Positions 1-7,283 are shown, counted from the first letter of the stretch. The stretch: 12,474 nt of DNA from Candidatus Iainarchaeum sp. (GCA_026397035.1 JAPLVQ010000150.1:1-12474); one strand, 5' to 3'. Notes: generated by a model from the letters alone, not told the origin. Numbers and translations are program-made.

Positions 1-87
1 AGCAGATAAACGCCGTTTTGGCGTAATACGCCAAAAGAAAAAAATCAGGATAATCACTGCGATGGAAACCAGAATGACCCTACACAA
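1..87 (-). CDS. Possible partial membrane-anchor ORF at the left edge
   Basis: On the minus strand a frame opens with TTG at 87 (stop codon just upstream at 88-90) and runs off the window at base 1. It encodes 29 residues: a short polar start (MCRV), a hydrophobic stretch of about 15 residues (ILVSIAVIILIFFFW), then a basic flank (RITPKRR). That is the pattern of an N-terminal membrane anchor with positive residues on one side. No family can be named from so little. There is no well-placed ribosome binding site; the nearest GGGTG is about 19 bases before the TTG. The opposite strand is also open in one frame up to a stop at 116-118, giving a basic, featureless peptide, so the coding strand is uncertain. 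The low confidence reflects the short length and the unusual start codon. Confidence 0.25.
   Translation of the reverse strand, partial: MCRVILVSIAVIILIFFFWRITPKRRLSA
16..36. repeat. Perfect 9-bp inverted repeat (hairpin)
   Basis: TTTTGGCGT at 16-24 and its exact reverse complement ACGCCAAAA at 28-36 flank a 3-base loop (AAT). The inner GGCG (20-23) can alternatively pair with CGCC at 11-14 across a GTTTT loop, so two mutually exclusive hairpins are possible. Neither strand has a T-run directly after the stem, so it does not look like a standard intrinsic terminator. It may simply be a palindromic protein-binding site or lie inside a coding frame. Confidence 0.5.
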
Positions 88-155
88 CTATATTGCAACA
101 ATTCTACACCCGACTTAATAAAGGGTTTTGTCCCAGAGTCCTTGAAAGTAATAAC

Positions 156-167
156 TTTTTATAAAAG
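156..167. promoter_or_regulatory. Palindromic TATA-like element
   Basis: The stretch TTTTTATAAAAG lies in an inverted repeat (ACTTTT at 154-159, AAAAGT at 163-168) and matches the archaeal TATA-box consensus on both strands. Read to the right it would start transcription near 190, giving a long leader for the gene at 328. Read to the left it would start near 130, ahead of the possible minus-strand ORF at 87. No start site can be fixed from sequence alone. Confidence 0.4.
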
Positions 168-172
168 TAGTA

Positions 173-196
173 TTGTTTTGGCAAAACAAATTTTTT
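173..196 (+). terminator. Stem-loop followed by T-run
   Basis: TTGTTTT (173-179) and AAAACAA (183-189) form a 7-bp stem around GGC, followed by one A and six T residues (191-196). On the plus strand this has the form of an intrinsic terminator, though the stem is AT-rich. It could end a transcript entering from the left or act as an attenuator in the leader of the gene at 328. The rest of 197-297 is T-rich sequence in which I see nothing further. Confidence 0.35.
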
Positions 197-297
197 CATG
201 AAGTTTTATTAATTCTCTAAAAGGGGTAGTGTTTTATCATATTTGTTTAGTGTTTTGATTAATTTACTCCTGTTTTTTCCCTTCTTTTTCCAGTTTG

Positions 298-307
298 TTT
301 TTATTCT
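298..307 (+). promoter_or_regulatory. TATA-like box for the gene at 328
   Basis: TTTTTATTCT has its A at 303, exactly 25 bases before the ATG at 328. That is the spacing expected when transcription begins at or next to the start codon (leaderless mRNA). The same core, at the same distance, precedes the glycosyltransferase gene at 1353. This supports the ATG at 328 over the upstream TTG at 295, which would overlap the element. Confidence 0.4.
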
Positions 308-327
308 TTTTGCTTGACTTTGTTGTT

Positions 328-1218
328 ATGGTTGTTCAAAAAAAAGCTGAGAAAGTAGTATCTAAGAATTCGCTTTCTTCTCAAACTGGCGTTTCGCAAA
401 AAACGGTTTTCCCTTATCATAAAACACCTGTTGCTTCTTCGCCTGTTCATAAGCCTCACATTGTTTCTTCTCCCGCTCATAAGTCTCTAGCTACTTCGTC
501 TTCCATAAACAAATCATTTCCTACTTCTTCCGCTCCAGCATCAGAGCTAGTTTTAATGCCTGGTAAAGTGCCTTCAGCTCGCGAGCTTGTACTAGTAGTA
601 GACAAAAAGAAAGATAAGCCCAAGAAAAAGAATTTCGCGCTGATTTTAGCGGTGGTAGTGCTTGTTTTAATTGTTATTTTGGTTGTTTTTGCATTGTTTT
701 TCATGCCTAAGTACAAGTATTCTTTCAATAATGGGGGCGTGGAGTTTGTTTCTAATGAGTTTACTCCTTCAGAGTTTTTTCCAAAGTTTCGTTCTAATGA
801 TTCTTTTGTGGTTTCTATTGACTTAAAATTTGGGGAAAGTAATTCTTGGACGGTTAATGCGATGAATTTGTGGGTTGTTGCTCTTAACGCGGATAAAAAG
901 AATGTCCATTTTTTGGTCAGGTCTTTTGATGCTCAAGGAAAGATTGTTTCCTGTATGACTAATGATGCAAATATTCTTTCAAGCAGGGAACTCTCAACTA
1001 GTGAATGCGGCGCTTTATTGAATGATTCAAATAAGGGACTTGTAATAATTAGGCTCGCCAGCGAAGACTCTGCCGTTTTGTCAAAAAATAAGCTTGAGAT
1101 TTTTGCTTCAGGAACAAAGACAATAAGTATGGTTAACTATATTGTGATTAAAGAAATTTACCCTGATTTTGATCAATTACTTGCTATTATTAATGAGCGG
1201 ATAAATTCAGTGAATTAA
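328..1218 (+). CDS. Single-pass membrane protein with decapeptide repeats and extracytoplasmic domain
   Basis: I do not recognise the family. From the ATG at 328 it has 296 residues. Residues 1-90 are Ser/Pro/Lys-rich and low in complexity, including four 10-residue repeats at 31-70 of the form HK....SS(P/S). A basic patch (DKKKDKPKKKN, 92-102) precedes one strong membrane helix (about 103-126). The remaining roughly 170 residues are polar with alternating hydrophobic stretches and two cysteines near the middle that could form a disulfide. The basic patch places the N-terminal tail in the cytoplasm and the C-terminal domain outside. The frame could be extended to a TTG at 295, but that would add a hydrophobic leader and overlap a promoter-like element, so the ATG is preferred. 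The gene lies 134 bases upstream of a glycosyltransferase operon, but an oligo-T cluster between them suggests a separate transcript. The real role is unknown. Confidence 0.75.
   Translation: MVVQKKAEKVVSKNSLSSQTGVSQKTVFPYHKTPVASSPVHKPHIVSSPAHKSLATSSSINKSFPTSSAPASELVLMPGKVPSARELVLVVDKKKDKPKKKNFALILAVVVLVLIVILVVFALFFMPKYKYSFNNGGVEFVSNEFTPSEFFPKFRSNDSFVVSIDLKFGESNSWTVNAMNLWVVALNADKKNVHFLVRSFDAQGKIVSCMTNDANILSSRELSTSECGALLNDSNKGLVIIRLASEDSAVLSKNKLEIFASGTKTISMVNYIVIKEIYPDFDQLLAIINERINSVN
418..537 (+). repeat. Four tandem 30-bp coding repeats
   Basis: Four consecutive 30-base units (418-447, 448-477, 478-507, 508-537) encode HKTPVASSPV, HKPHIVSSPA, HKSLATSSSI and NKSFPTSSAP. The units are diverged at DNA level but keep the (H/N)K start and the central Ser-Ser. 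They lie in the N-terminal tail of the membrane protein, predicted to be cytoplasmic and disordered. Confidence 0.75.
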
Positions 1219-1270
1219 TTGTTTGTCCAAAATAGCTTCCTCAAACTTTCTGCTTTAATTTTGCTGTGTC

Positions 1271-1298
1271 TTTTTTAATATCTTTTTTAGGTTTTTTT
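1271..1298 (+). terminator. Oligo-T terminator cluster
   Basis: Three closely spaced T-runs (T6, T6 and T7) lie 53-80 bases after the stop codon of the membrane protein gene. Archaeal RNA polymerase commonly stops at such oligo-T tracts without needing a stem-loop. The position between two same-strand genes, with a promoter-like box following, fits a transcript boundary. Confidence 0.45.
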
Positions 1299-1323
1299 GA
1301 GTGAATTTTTCGTTCCAAAAGCG

Positions 1324-1332
1324 TTTTATTCT
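1324..1332 (+). promoter_or_regulatory. TATA-like box for the glycosyltransferase operon
   Basis: TTTTATTCT has its A at 1328, 25 bases before the ATG at 1353, matching the arrangement before the gene at 328. No GGTG-type ribosome binding site precedes the ATG, consistent with a leaderless operon transcript. A five-codon frame (ATG at 1343, stop at 1358-1360) overlaps the start out of frame and is probably chance. Confidence 0.4.
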
Positions 1333-1352
1333 GATTTATAGCATGGTTTGTA

Positions 1353-2678
1353 ATGAGTGAGATTAAGCCATTAGGGTTATTTGACAGAACACTTCTATTA
1401 ATTTTAGTGTCCTTTTTTCTTTGCGTAGTTCTTGTAATAAGCTTTTTTTTTCCCGCGATTTTTGTATGGGTGATTTTTAATTCGCTTGTGTTATTCGGGA
1501 TTCTTTTTTACATTATTCTTTTCTTAGCTCACCATACTAATGGCAGAGCTTTCCCTCCGAAAAGTTTTCCTTCTGTTTCAATTATTGTTCCTACTTTTAA
1601 TTCAAAAAACACTATTGTTGCATGTATTGCTTCAATAAAAAAAGTTGAATATCCAAAAAAGGTTAAGATTATTGTTGTTGATGACTGCTGTACTGACGGT
1701 ACTTCAGAGATTTTAAAATCAATTAAAGGAATTACTCTTATTAAAATGAAAAAAAATTCAGGTTACTCTGCTGCTTTTAACACTGCTCTTTTGCGCGTAA
1801 AAAGCGAGTTTGTTATTGGTATTGATTCTGACTCATATCCAGAGACGGATCTATTAATGAAGTCTCTTGGTTATTTTGAGGATGAAAGTGTTGCTGCAGT
1901 GACTTGTCTTGTTCTTCCTGACAAGAAAAAAACGATTTTGCAGAAGATCCAGTTTTTTGAATACATTTCAAGTTTTGGATTGAATAACGCGATGCTTTCT
2001 TCTATTAATTCTTCTCATGTAACGCCTGGTCCGATGACTATTTTTCGCAAAAAGGTTTTTGATAAAGTAGGTTCTTTTGAAGAGGGGAATCTTACGCAGG
2101 ATACTGAGTTTGGTTTGCGGCTTAAAAAGCATGGTTTGAAGATAATGACTTGTGTTGATACTTGTGTTTTCACGGATATTCCAAATTCATGGCAGAATCT
2201 TTTCAAACAGCGGGACCGCTGGTCTAGGGGGGGAGTGTTTAATTTCATCAGGTACCGCTCTTTAATGTTCAATAAAAAGAATCCAGATTTTGGCTTTTTT
2301 GTAATGCCTTTTTTGTTTTTTACTCAGGTTCTTACTGTAGCTATTTTGATTAGAATGGTAATATTCTTCTTAGCAGATTTTTATAATTTGGTTTTGGTTG
2401 TTTTTGGTTTTTTAATTCTTGGAGGGAGGATTAATTTCGCTCTTCCTATTGGAATAATTCCTCCTTCGCTAATTTTCTTTGTGATGACTTATGTGTTAAT
2501 AGCGGTTTATTTTGGAATTTCTTTTGTTTTTGTAAAGAGATTCCCTTCAATTAGAGATTTGCCGATTCTTGTAATGCTTATTTTTATATACCCTTATTTC
2601 ACTATCTTTATTTATTCACAAGGGTATTTTAAGGAAATGCTGGGGGTGAGGGCTAAATGGGTAAGAGTATCTACATAG
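1353..2678 (+). CDS. Membrane-bound family 2 glycosyltransferase (cellulose/hyaluronan synthase-like)
   Basis: This 441-residue protein should transfer sugars from nucleotide-activated donors to a lipid or growing polysaccharide at the cytoplasmic face of the membrane. Two N-terminal membrane helices (about 13-60) lead into a GT-A catalytic domain (about 73-300). It opens with SIIVPTFN, has the nucleotide-binding VVDDCCTDGT (Asp110-Asp111) and a DSDS metal-binding motif (158-161). TQDTE at 248-252 supplies the probable catalytic base (Asp250), and QRDRW at 286-290 is the QxxRW motif of processive GT2 enzymes. The last 130 residues form about four membrane helices. The length and motif order are typical of the family. 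Sugar and product cannot be read from sequence. It is the first gene of a three-gene operon with a thioredoxin-like protein (22-base overlap) and a GT-C transferase, suggesting surface glycan or glycoprotein synthesis. Confidence 0.92.
   Translation: MSEIKPLGLFDRTLLLILVSFFLCVVLVISFFFPAIFVWVIFNSLVLFGILFYIILFLAHHTNGRAFPPKSFPSVSIIVPTFNSKNTIVACIASIKKVEYPKKVKIIVVDDCCTDGTSEILKSIKGITLIKMKKNSGYSAAFNTALLRVKSEFVIGIDSDSYPETDLLMKSLGYFEDESVAAVTCLVLPDKKKTILQKIQFFEYISSFGLNNAMLSSINSSHVTPGPMTIFRKKVFDKVGSFEEGNLTQDTEFGLRLKKHGLKIMTCVDTCVFTDIPNSWQNLFKQRDRWSRGGVFNFIRYRSLMFNKKNPDFGFFVMPFLFFTQVLTVAILIRMVIFFLADFYNLVLVVFGFLILGGRINFALPIGIIPPSLIFFVMTYVLIAVYFGISFVFVKRFPSIRDLPILVMLIFIYPYFTIFIYSQGYFKEMLGVRAKWVRVST
2643..2650 (+). 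promoter_or_regulatory. Strong ribosome binding site for the thioredoxin-like gene
   Basis: GGGGTGAG sits six bases before the ATG at 2657 and within the last codons of the upstream glycosyltransferase gene. It is the clearest match to the archaeal anti-Shine-Dalgarno in the window. It fixes the downstream start and implies translation coupled to the upstream gene. Confidence 0.75.
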
Positions 2679-3304
2679 TGGCGCTAGTTGCAACTATTGC
2701 AATAATTTTGGTTGTTTACTTTAGTGTTAATTTTGCCGAGAACGCTAAAGCCCGCGAATTTAATGATCAAATAATCCAGTTCTCGCTAGAAAATGAGCTC
2801 CAGTCTTCTTTTGAGGATTTTGATTCCAATAATAAAACAGTTTATTGTGAGGTAATCCGGCAGGGAATTAATAATCTCTCAAGTCGTGCTGATGATTTTG
2901 AAAGACAGCTCGCGACTTTCAAGGAGAATTCTTTTAATACAAAAGAATTTGCTTCGGTGAAGCGTAATTATTTGATTACTAATATGCTTTTGTTTAGAAC
3001 TTTTTTAAGGGCTAGAAGTTTTTGTGATATGAATATAAAACCCGTATTGTTTTTTTATGCTGAAGACAGGTCTTGCGATCCGAAGTGCGGGATTATTGGT
3101 TCCCAGCTTTTTGAGTTAAGGACATGTTCCTCATTTAGAGCTTTTAACTTTCCATATAATTGGCCTAATTATAGTTTCACAAAAATTCTTGAGGTTAAAT
3201 ACGGGATTACTTCTCCAGGGGTTCTTGTAATTGACGGGAATGTAGTTGATTCAGTGCTTAATATGCCTGAATTAAAGAATCAGCTTGGGTGCGAAGGCAA
3301 TTAG
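2657..3304 (+). CDS. Membrane-anchored thioredoxin-fold protein
   Basis: The 215-residue protein starts with one membrane helix (about 5-23), followed by a mostly helical, charged region (30-120). A C-terminal thioredoxin-like domain begins at about 127 (KPVLFFYAEDRSC). The usual CxxC is replaced by CDPKC (Cys140 and Cys144, three residues between), and the cis-proline position appears as TSPGVLVIDG (185-194). Other cysteines at 64, 123, 157 and 212 could form structural disulfides. The anchor should place the domain outside the cell, where it may handle disulfides or hold a protein substrate. The gene overlaps the upstream glycosyltransferase by 22 bases and ends 7 bases before the GT-C gene, so all three are probably translated together. 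Eukaryotic oligosaccharyltransferase has thioredoxin-fold subunits (Ost3/Ost6); a similar helper role here is only a guess. Fold assignment is fairly secure, function is not. Confidence 0.8.
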   Translation: MGKSIYIVALVATIAIILVVYFSVNFAENAKAREFNDQIIQFSLENELQSSFEDFDSNNKTVYCEVIRQGINNLSSRADDFERQLATFKENSFNTKEFASVKRNYLITNMLLFRTFLRARSFCDMNIKPVLFFYAEDRSCDPKCGIIGSQLFELRTCSSFRAFNFPYNWPNYSFTKILEVKYGITSPGVLVIDGNVVDSVLNMPELKNQLGCEGN

Positions 3305-3311
3305 TGGTTCT

Positions 3312-4661
3312 ATGAAAAAGGATATTCTTTCGCTGATTAATTTTTCCGAGGTTTCAAAATTTATTTTAAAATACAAGTGGCTGTGTATTTTTTTTATTCC
3401 TTTCCTTTTTATTCAAATGTACACGGTGAGTTTTCTTCCTTGGGATTCAATTCCATACCTTTTTCAAGGAAAATGGTTTTGCGGGGAACAGACATATTTA
3501 GAGTTAATTCGTCCGCCCGTTCCTGGTTTCTTTAATTGTATTTTTGGGGCGCAGCTATTCTCAATAGTTGTATCGGCTGCATTTGCTTCAATTATTTATT
3601 TCATTGCAATATTTTTGCTTTTTAAAAAAGAAGAGCATTTGCTTGATCAGTTTATTCTTGGACTTTTTGCGTTTTTATTTCCGCCCTTATTATTCTTTTC
3701 AAATTTTGGGTCTGACCTTTTTGCAGTGGCTTTTCTTTTGTTGGCTCTTGCTGTGCGCTCGCCCGTAAAGAAGGGGTTTTTGTTTGGTCTTTCTTCGCTT
3801 TCTCGCTACAACTTTGCGATTTTTGGGGTAGTGTTTTTATGGGAGCTGCGAAAAACCCCTAAAAAAATCCCATTGTTTTTAGCAGGAGTTGTAATTACTT
3901 GGATTCCTTGGATGGTTTTTAATTATGCTTATAGTGGTGACCCGTTTTTTAGTTTAAACGAAACTTTTTATCTTAATGTTATATTAAAGGGTTCAACTGC
4001 GGCGCTTGGAATTGAACATTATTTGATTTTTGCATTATTGGCAGTGTCAGTAGTAATATTGGGATTAAAAAAGCTGTTCTCGGATTCGTTAAATCAAGTT
4101 GCAATACTTAATGCTGTGCAGTTTGTTTTGTCTGCGGTAAAAGAAACGCGGTTTATTAATTTTCTCACGCCTGCAATTGGATTTAACTTGGCAAAGATTT
4201 GTAATAAAAGAAAAAAAACCAGATTGATTGTCCTTGTGTTGTTTGTTTTAATATTTATTTTGGTTCTTTGGCCTTTTTTTATGAACCCTATCGGGTATCA
4301 CGATTTTGTTTTCAGAAAAGATAATGTTCCTACTGACAGTTTTTTGTTTAATTGCAAAGTAGCTAGTGATAAATGGGTTTTGCTTTATCCGCGGGGGATA
4401 GTTGCTCAGTTTTTGCCTGAGTCAAGCAGGTATCAAGAATATCTTAACAAAGGCACGGTGCTTGTGGTTTATAATTATAAAGACTTAAACCTTGGCGTGT
4501 ATTCATCAGTTTATAATCGTGGAGATTATGTAATAATAATGCCTGGTACTTGCGCGCCTCCATTAAAAAGATATATTTCTGGCGCATGGAATTACAAAGT
4601 GTTTTCTTGGATTAGGGACCATAATTATTGGGTTTCGGATTTGCGTGACTGGCCTGAATGA
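3312..4661 (+). CDS. GT-C-type multi-pass glycosyltransferase (PMT/ArnT-like)
   Basis: A 449-residue protein with a basic N-terminus, a first membrane helix (about 23-40) and roughly ten more helices up to about residue 335. After the first helix comes an extracytoplasmic loop with an acidic residue (Asp45 in LPWDSIPYL) and the motif ELIRPPVPGF (64-73). This arrangement resembles the loop of ArnT and protein mannosyltransferases, where acidic residues and an RPP-like motif bind the lipid-phosphate sugar donor. The last ~115 residues form a soluble, probably extracytoplasmic domain. Such enzymes transfer sugar from polyprenyl-phosphate carriers to lipids, glycans or proteins outside the membrane. 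The frame is open from a TTG at 3285 inside the preceding gene. The ATG at 3312 is preferred because an AGTGG ribosome-binding-like site lies 4 bases before it and it follows the previous stop by 7 bases. The family call is by topology and motif; the substrate is unknown. Confidence 0.8.
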   Translation: MKKDILSLINFSEVSKFILKYKWLCIFFIPFLFIQMYTVSFLPWDSIPYLFQGKWFCGEQTYLELIRPPVPGFFNCIFGAQLFSIVVSAAFASIIYFIAIFLLFKKEEHLLDQFILGLFAFLFPPLLFFSNFGSDLFAVAFLLLALAVRSPVKKGFLFGLSSLSRYNFAIFGVVFLWELRKTPKKIPLFLAGVVITWIPWMVFNYAYSGDPFFSLNETFYLNVILKGSTAALGIEHYLIFALLAVSVVILGLKKLFSDSLNQVAILNAVQFVLSAVKETRFINFLTPAIGFNLAKICNKRKKTRLIVLVLFVLIFILVLWPFFMNPIGYHDFVFRKDNVPTDSFLFNCKVASDKWVLLYPRGIVAQFLPESSRYQEYLNKGTVLVVYNYKDLNLGVYSSVYNRGDYVIIMPGTCAPPLKRYISGAWNYKVFSWIRDHNYWVSDLRDWPE

Positions 4662-4696
4662 AGTCCTAATTAGTAATAGACAATACTAGTTTTTGT

Positions 4697-5962
4697 TCAG
4701 AAAATTTCTTCTTTTATTAGTTCTCTTAATACAGTTGTTGCGTAATTGCCTTTACTTAGAGTGAATGATATTATCGCCGCGTTTTTTCCTTCATTAAATT
4801 CATCTTTTTCAATTCCAATAAGCTTGAAGTCTTTCAAATAGAGTACCATTTGTTTTCTTTCCCCTTTACTTGATAATTCACTCATTTGTCCTGTCTTAAA
4901 ATCACCAAAATTAATTCCTTCTGCTTCAAGCACTTTTTGTTCAATTTCCCCTGCTTTTTGGCTCGCATAGTTGCTTTCATAGCCTGGAAGTATTATTGTT
5001 GGAACCCCTTCTATGAGTATATCTCCGTCAATTTGGTCTAGAGCCCTCTCACCCAGTAGTTTGATTCTTTCAGAAAGTATTTTGTTGAATAAGTCGCTTT
5101 GTACTGCGTGTGAGAATAAATATCTAATTTTCTTTGGAAGGGTTTGAAAAGCCCCTGAATAATCATTTGGCTTTACTACTAAATGGTTTAGCATTGCTCT
5201 TTCGCTTCTAGTATCAAGCGGCGGAAATTCTTTGAGCGCTTTTTTATAATCCCAACTTTTTGCAAGATTAATTCTAGCGTTTTTTACATCTTCTTTTTCT
5301 TCCTCATAAGTGTCTGTTAAATATAATTTCACAGCTTCTTCAAACTTTCCTTTTAATAATAATTTCCCGACTTTATGGGTTATCATTCTTTTCCCGCCGA
5401 AGCGCTGGTTTCCAAAGAAATTAGGGATTCCTTTTTCTAGTTGTTTAGTAAAACTATCAATTATTTTTCTTATTTCTTCTTCATTCTCGCTAATATTCCG
5501 TATTGTTATCGCAAATTGATTTCCGCTTAAGTCTCCCAGCTCTACTCTTTTTTCGCTCCAGCGCGCGTTTCTAAGTTCAATTCCTCTTACGCCGAATTTC
5601 TCAACGAGTCCAGCGTCAGGCATGTAAATGCTGATTCTTTGGCAGGTGATTGCGCGTTTATCCTTTAGCCCTGCATAACCTATTCTTTTTTTGCTGACAT
5701 TTATCCCGCGGGTAATTAGTGCTATTGCGCTTGCCGTATCACTGTTAATTTTTTCCATGTTCAAAATCAAGTGTTCTTCATTCTTTCTTTCAGGTACAAT
5801 TAAGGGTTCTCTTTCTGTCCTTTCTTCATATTTTTTATTGTATCTTTCAACTCTGCAAACACTCCCGTCTTCAAGAACTTCTTCAACAATAAAGTCGCTG
5901 TATCTTTGTTTTACTCTTCCTTTTAGTGCAGTGCTTGTAGTAAAAAAGATTTTATTATCCAT
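4697..5962 (-). CDS. truD: tRNA pseudouridine synthase D (TruD/Pus7 family)
   Basis: This enzyme converts uridine to pseudouridine in tRNA, typically U13 in bacterial TruD; archaeal and eukaryotic relatives have other or additional sites. The 421-residue length is normal for archaeal members. The catalytic motif is clear: GYAGLKDKRAITCQ, with the catalytic Asp at 101. A second conserved block is NFFGNQRFGG (181-190), and the C-terminus has KGNYATTVLREL, which matches the family's closing motif. The region between about 200 and 340 corresponds to the TRUD insertion domain. It starts with ATG at 5962, 64 bases downstream of the aRF1 stop codon on the same strand, so the two may share a transcript. 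The gap is T-rich on the plus strand and has no clear promoter. The gene converges with the glycosyltransferase operon across 35 bases. Both neighbours in the possible operon act in translation. Confidence 0.96.
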   Translation of the reverse strand: MDNKIFFTTSTALKGRVKQRYSDFIVEEVLEDGSVCRVERYNKKYEERTEREPLIVPERKNEEHLILNMEKINSDTASAIALITRGINVSKKRIGYAGLKDKRAITCQRISIYMPDAGLVEKFGVRGIELRNARWSEKRVELGDLSGNQFAITIRNISENEEEIRKIIDSFTKQLEKGIPNFFGNQRFGGKRMITHKVGKLLLKGKFEEAVKLYLTDTYEEEKEDVKNARINLAKSWDYKKALKEFPPLDTRSERAMLNHLVVKPNDYSGAFQTLPKKIRYLFSHAVQSDLFNKILSERIKLLGERALDQIDGDILIEGVPTIILPGYESNYASQKAGEIEQKVLEAEGINFGDFKTGQMSELSSKGERKQMVLYLKDFKLIGIEKDEFNEGKNAAIISFTLSKGNYATTVLRELIKEEIF

Positions 5963-6026
5963 TTAGTTCAGTCCATTGTGTTTTTTTTAGCTTTTTTTTA
6001 TTATTCTTAGTTATGCCCTGTATCTT

Positions 6027-7283
6027 TTATGCTTTGTATCTTAATAGTGCCGCTATTCCGCCGAATCCTTCAAAGAAGTTTTTCCCTTCATTAGTTTCAG
6101 TGCTTATTACCCTTATTACTGCTCCGAGTTCTTTTGCTTTGTAAATGAGATAATCAAGGTAAGTGATTTCTTCTGTCGTTTCTACTTTGGAATCGCATTT
6201 TGGGCAGCGGAGTTTTGATTCTTCAAAAGTTGTGATGTCTTTTATTACAGTGATTTCTTCGTTTTGGCAGTGTTCGCAAAATATTCTAAATACACTCCAT
6301 GGAATGTCTTCTGAGATTATTAATGTTGATACTCTTCTGTCTTCAATCGCTTTCTCAACTTCAATTTGTCCGTAAGTCGCCAGCCCGTCTTTAGCTACTT
6401 CTCCCAAGAATTTTTCAAGTATTTGTCTTTCCTTGATAAGTTCAGAATCTTTTAATAAGTCCTGGCTTTTGTGCACGAGTTCCCTTATTCCGCCTTCATC
6501 AGTGTATGCTGTGTCTACTACTCCAAGGATTTTTTTCTCAAGCTCGTGGTGTATTACTTTTTTTTCCATAAAATAGTTTTTAGTCATTCCTGGTCCGCCG
6601 ATTAGTACTCCTTTTATTCTTGGAATGTAAGGTTCAAAATAAGTATTGAATTTTTCAGCGGACTTTTTAAAAAAGTCTTGTGTGGCTTCTTCGCGTAATC
6701 TTTCGAAACGCTGACTGCTCTGTCCTCCAGCCCTTGTTTTTCCAGGAACCATTGAAGTGAAGTGCCCGAGTATTTCATATTTTTTTCCTACAAGTTGTGC
6801 AACCGTAGCTTCGTTTTTATCAATAGTCATTATGGCGTAGAAATCGTTTGGCGCCATCATTTCTTTTAAGTGATCTATGTGGAATGCCGAATCGCACCAG
6901 TAAAGTTTTACTTTTAGCGGTCTTACTGGAATTACAGTAAATAGTCTAATATCCGCTCTTCCTTCTGATTCGGAAACATTTCCCGCAAATACTACTATCC
7001 CGTTTTGGGGGAGTTTGAAGTTAATATTTTTTAAAAAAACAATTATTTTTCTGAGTGCTCCTTGAACATTTTTTCTTGTTGAGGCGCTCTTAATGTTTCC
7101 GCTTTGGTTAATTTCTTCGCTTAATTGGTTCATTACCGTGCTTCTATCGGTTTCCGGAGGGATGTATTGTGTAATAAGTTCAGTGTGTCTTCCTTTAATT
7201 GCTTCAAGCATTTTTAGTTTTTTCTTAAAAACCGCCATGTCCGCTTCGCTTACTTCTTCTAGTACGTGGTGTGGCGCTCCCAT
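6027..7283 (-). CDS. prf1: Peptide chain release factor aRF1
   Basis: This is the archaeal class I release factor, which recognises all three stop codons in the ribosomal A site and triggers release of the finished protein. The 418 residues show the standard three domains. The N-terminal domain carries NIKS (63-66) and YWCDSAF (128-134, the YxCxxxF stop-codon motif). The middle domain carries GGQ (186-188) within TRAGGQSSQRF, which drives peptidyl-tRNA hydrolysis. The C-terminal domain has a zinc-ribbon-like set of cysteines (336, 339, 360, 363). The frame begins with ATG at 7283, giving about 15 residues before the usual family start; an internal ATG at codon 16 (7236-7238) is a reasonable alternative. 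TAA, TAG and TGA are all used as stops in this window, consistent with an omnipotent factor. It lies upstream of truD and divergent from pyrH. Confidence 0.97.
   Translation of the reverse strand: MGAPHHVLEEVSEADMAVFKKKLKMLEAIKGRHTELITQYIPPETDRSTVMNQLSEEINQSGNIKSASTRKNVQGALRKIIVFLKNINFKLPQNGIVVFAGNVSESEGRADIRLFTVIPVRPLKVKLYWCDSAFHIDHLKEMMAPNDFYAIMTIDKNEATVAQLVGKKYEILGHFTSMVPGKTRAGGQSSQRFERLREEATQDFFKKSAEKFNTYFEPYIPRIKGVLIGGPGMTKNYFMEKKVIHHELEKKILGVVDTAYTDEGGIRELVHKSQDLLKDSELIKERQILEKFLGEVAKDGLATYGQIEVEKAIEDRRVSTLIISEDIPWSVFRIFCEHCQNEEITVIKDITTFEESKLRCPKCDSKVETTEEITYLDYLIYKAKELGAVIRVISTETNEGKNFFEGFGGIAALLRYKA

Noticed and set aside
295..327. TTG start for the first membrane protein
   Set aside because: It overlaps a promoter-like box placed for the ATG at 328 and adds a phenylalanine-rich stretch with no ribosome binding site.
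477..728. Minus-strand frame opposite the repeat and membrane segment
   Set aside because: Antisense shadow of a gene with clear topology on the plus strand.
1343..1360. Five-codon upstream frame overlapping the GT2 start
   Set aside because: Too short to be distinguished from chance, and it would be skipped on a leaderless transcript.
3285..3311. TTG start for the GT-C gene inside the thioredoxin-like gene
   Set aside because: The added residues are not leader-like, and the ATG at 3312 has a closer GTGG site and normal operon spacing.
5691..5966. 91-codon plus-strand frame opposite truD
   Set aside because: It mirrors the catalytic region of truD, which is certain; no independent coding evidence.
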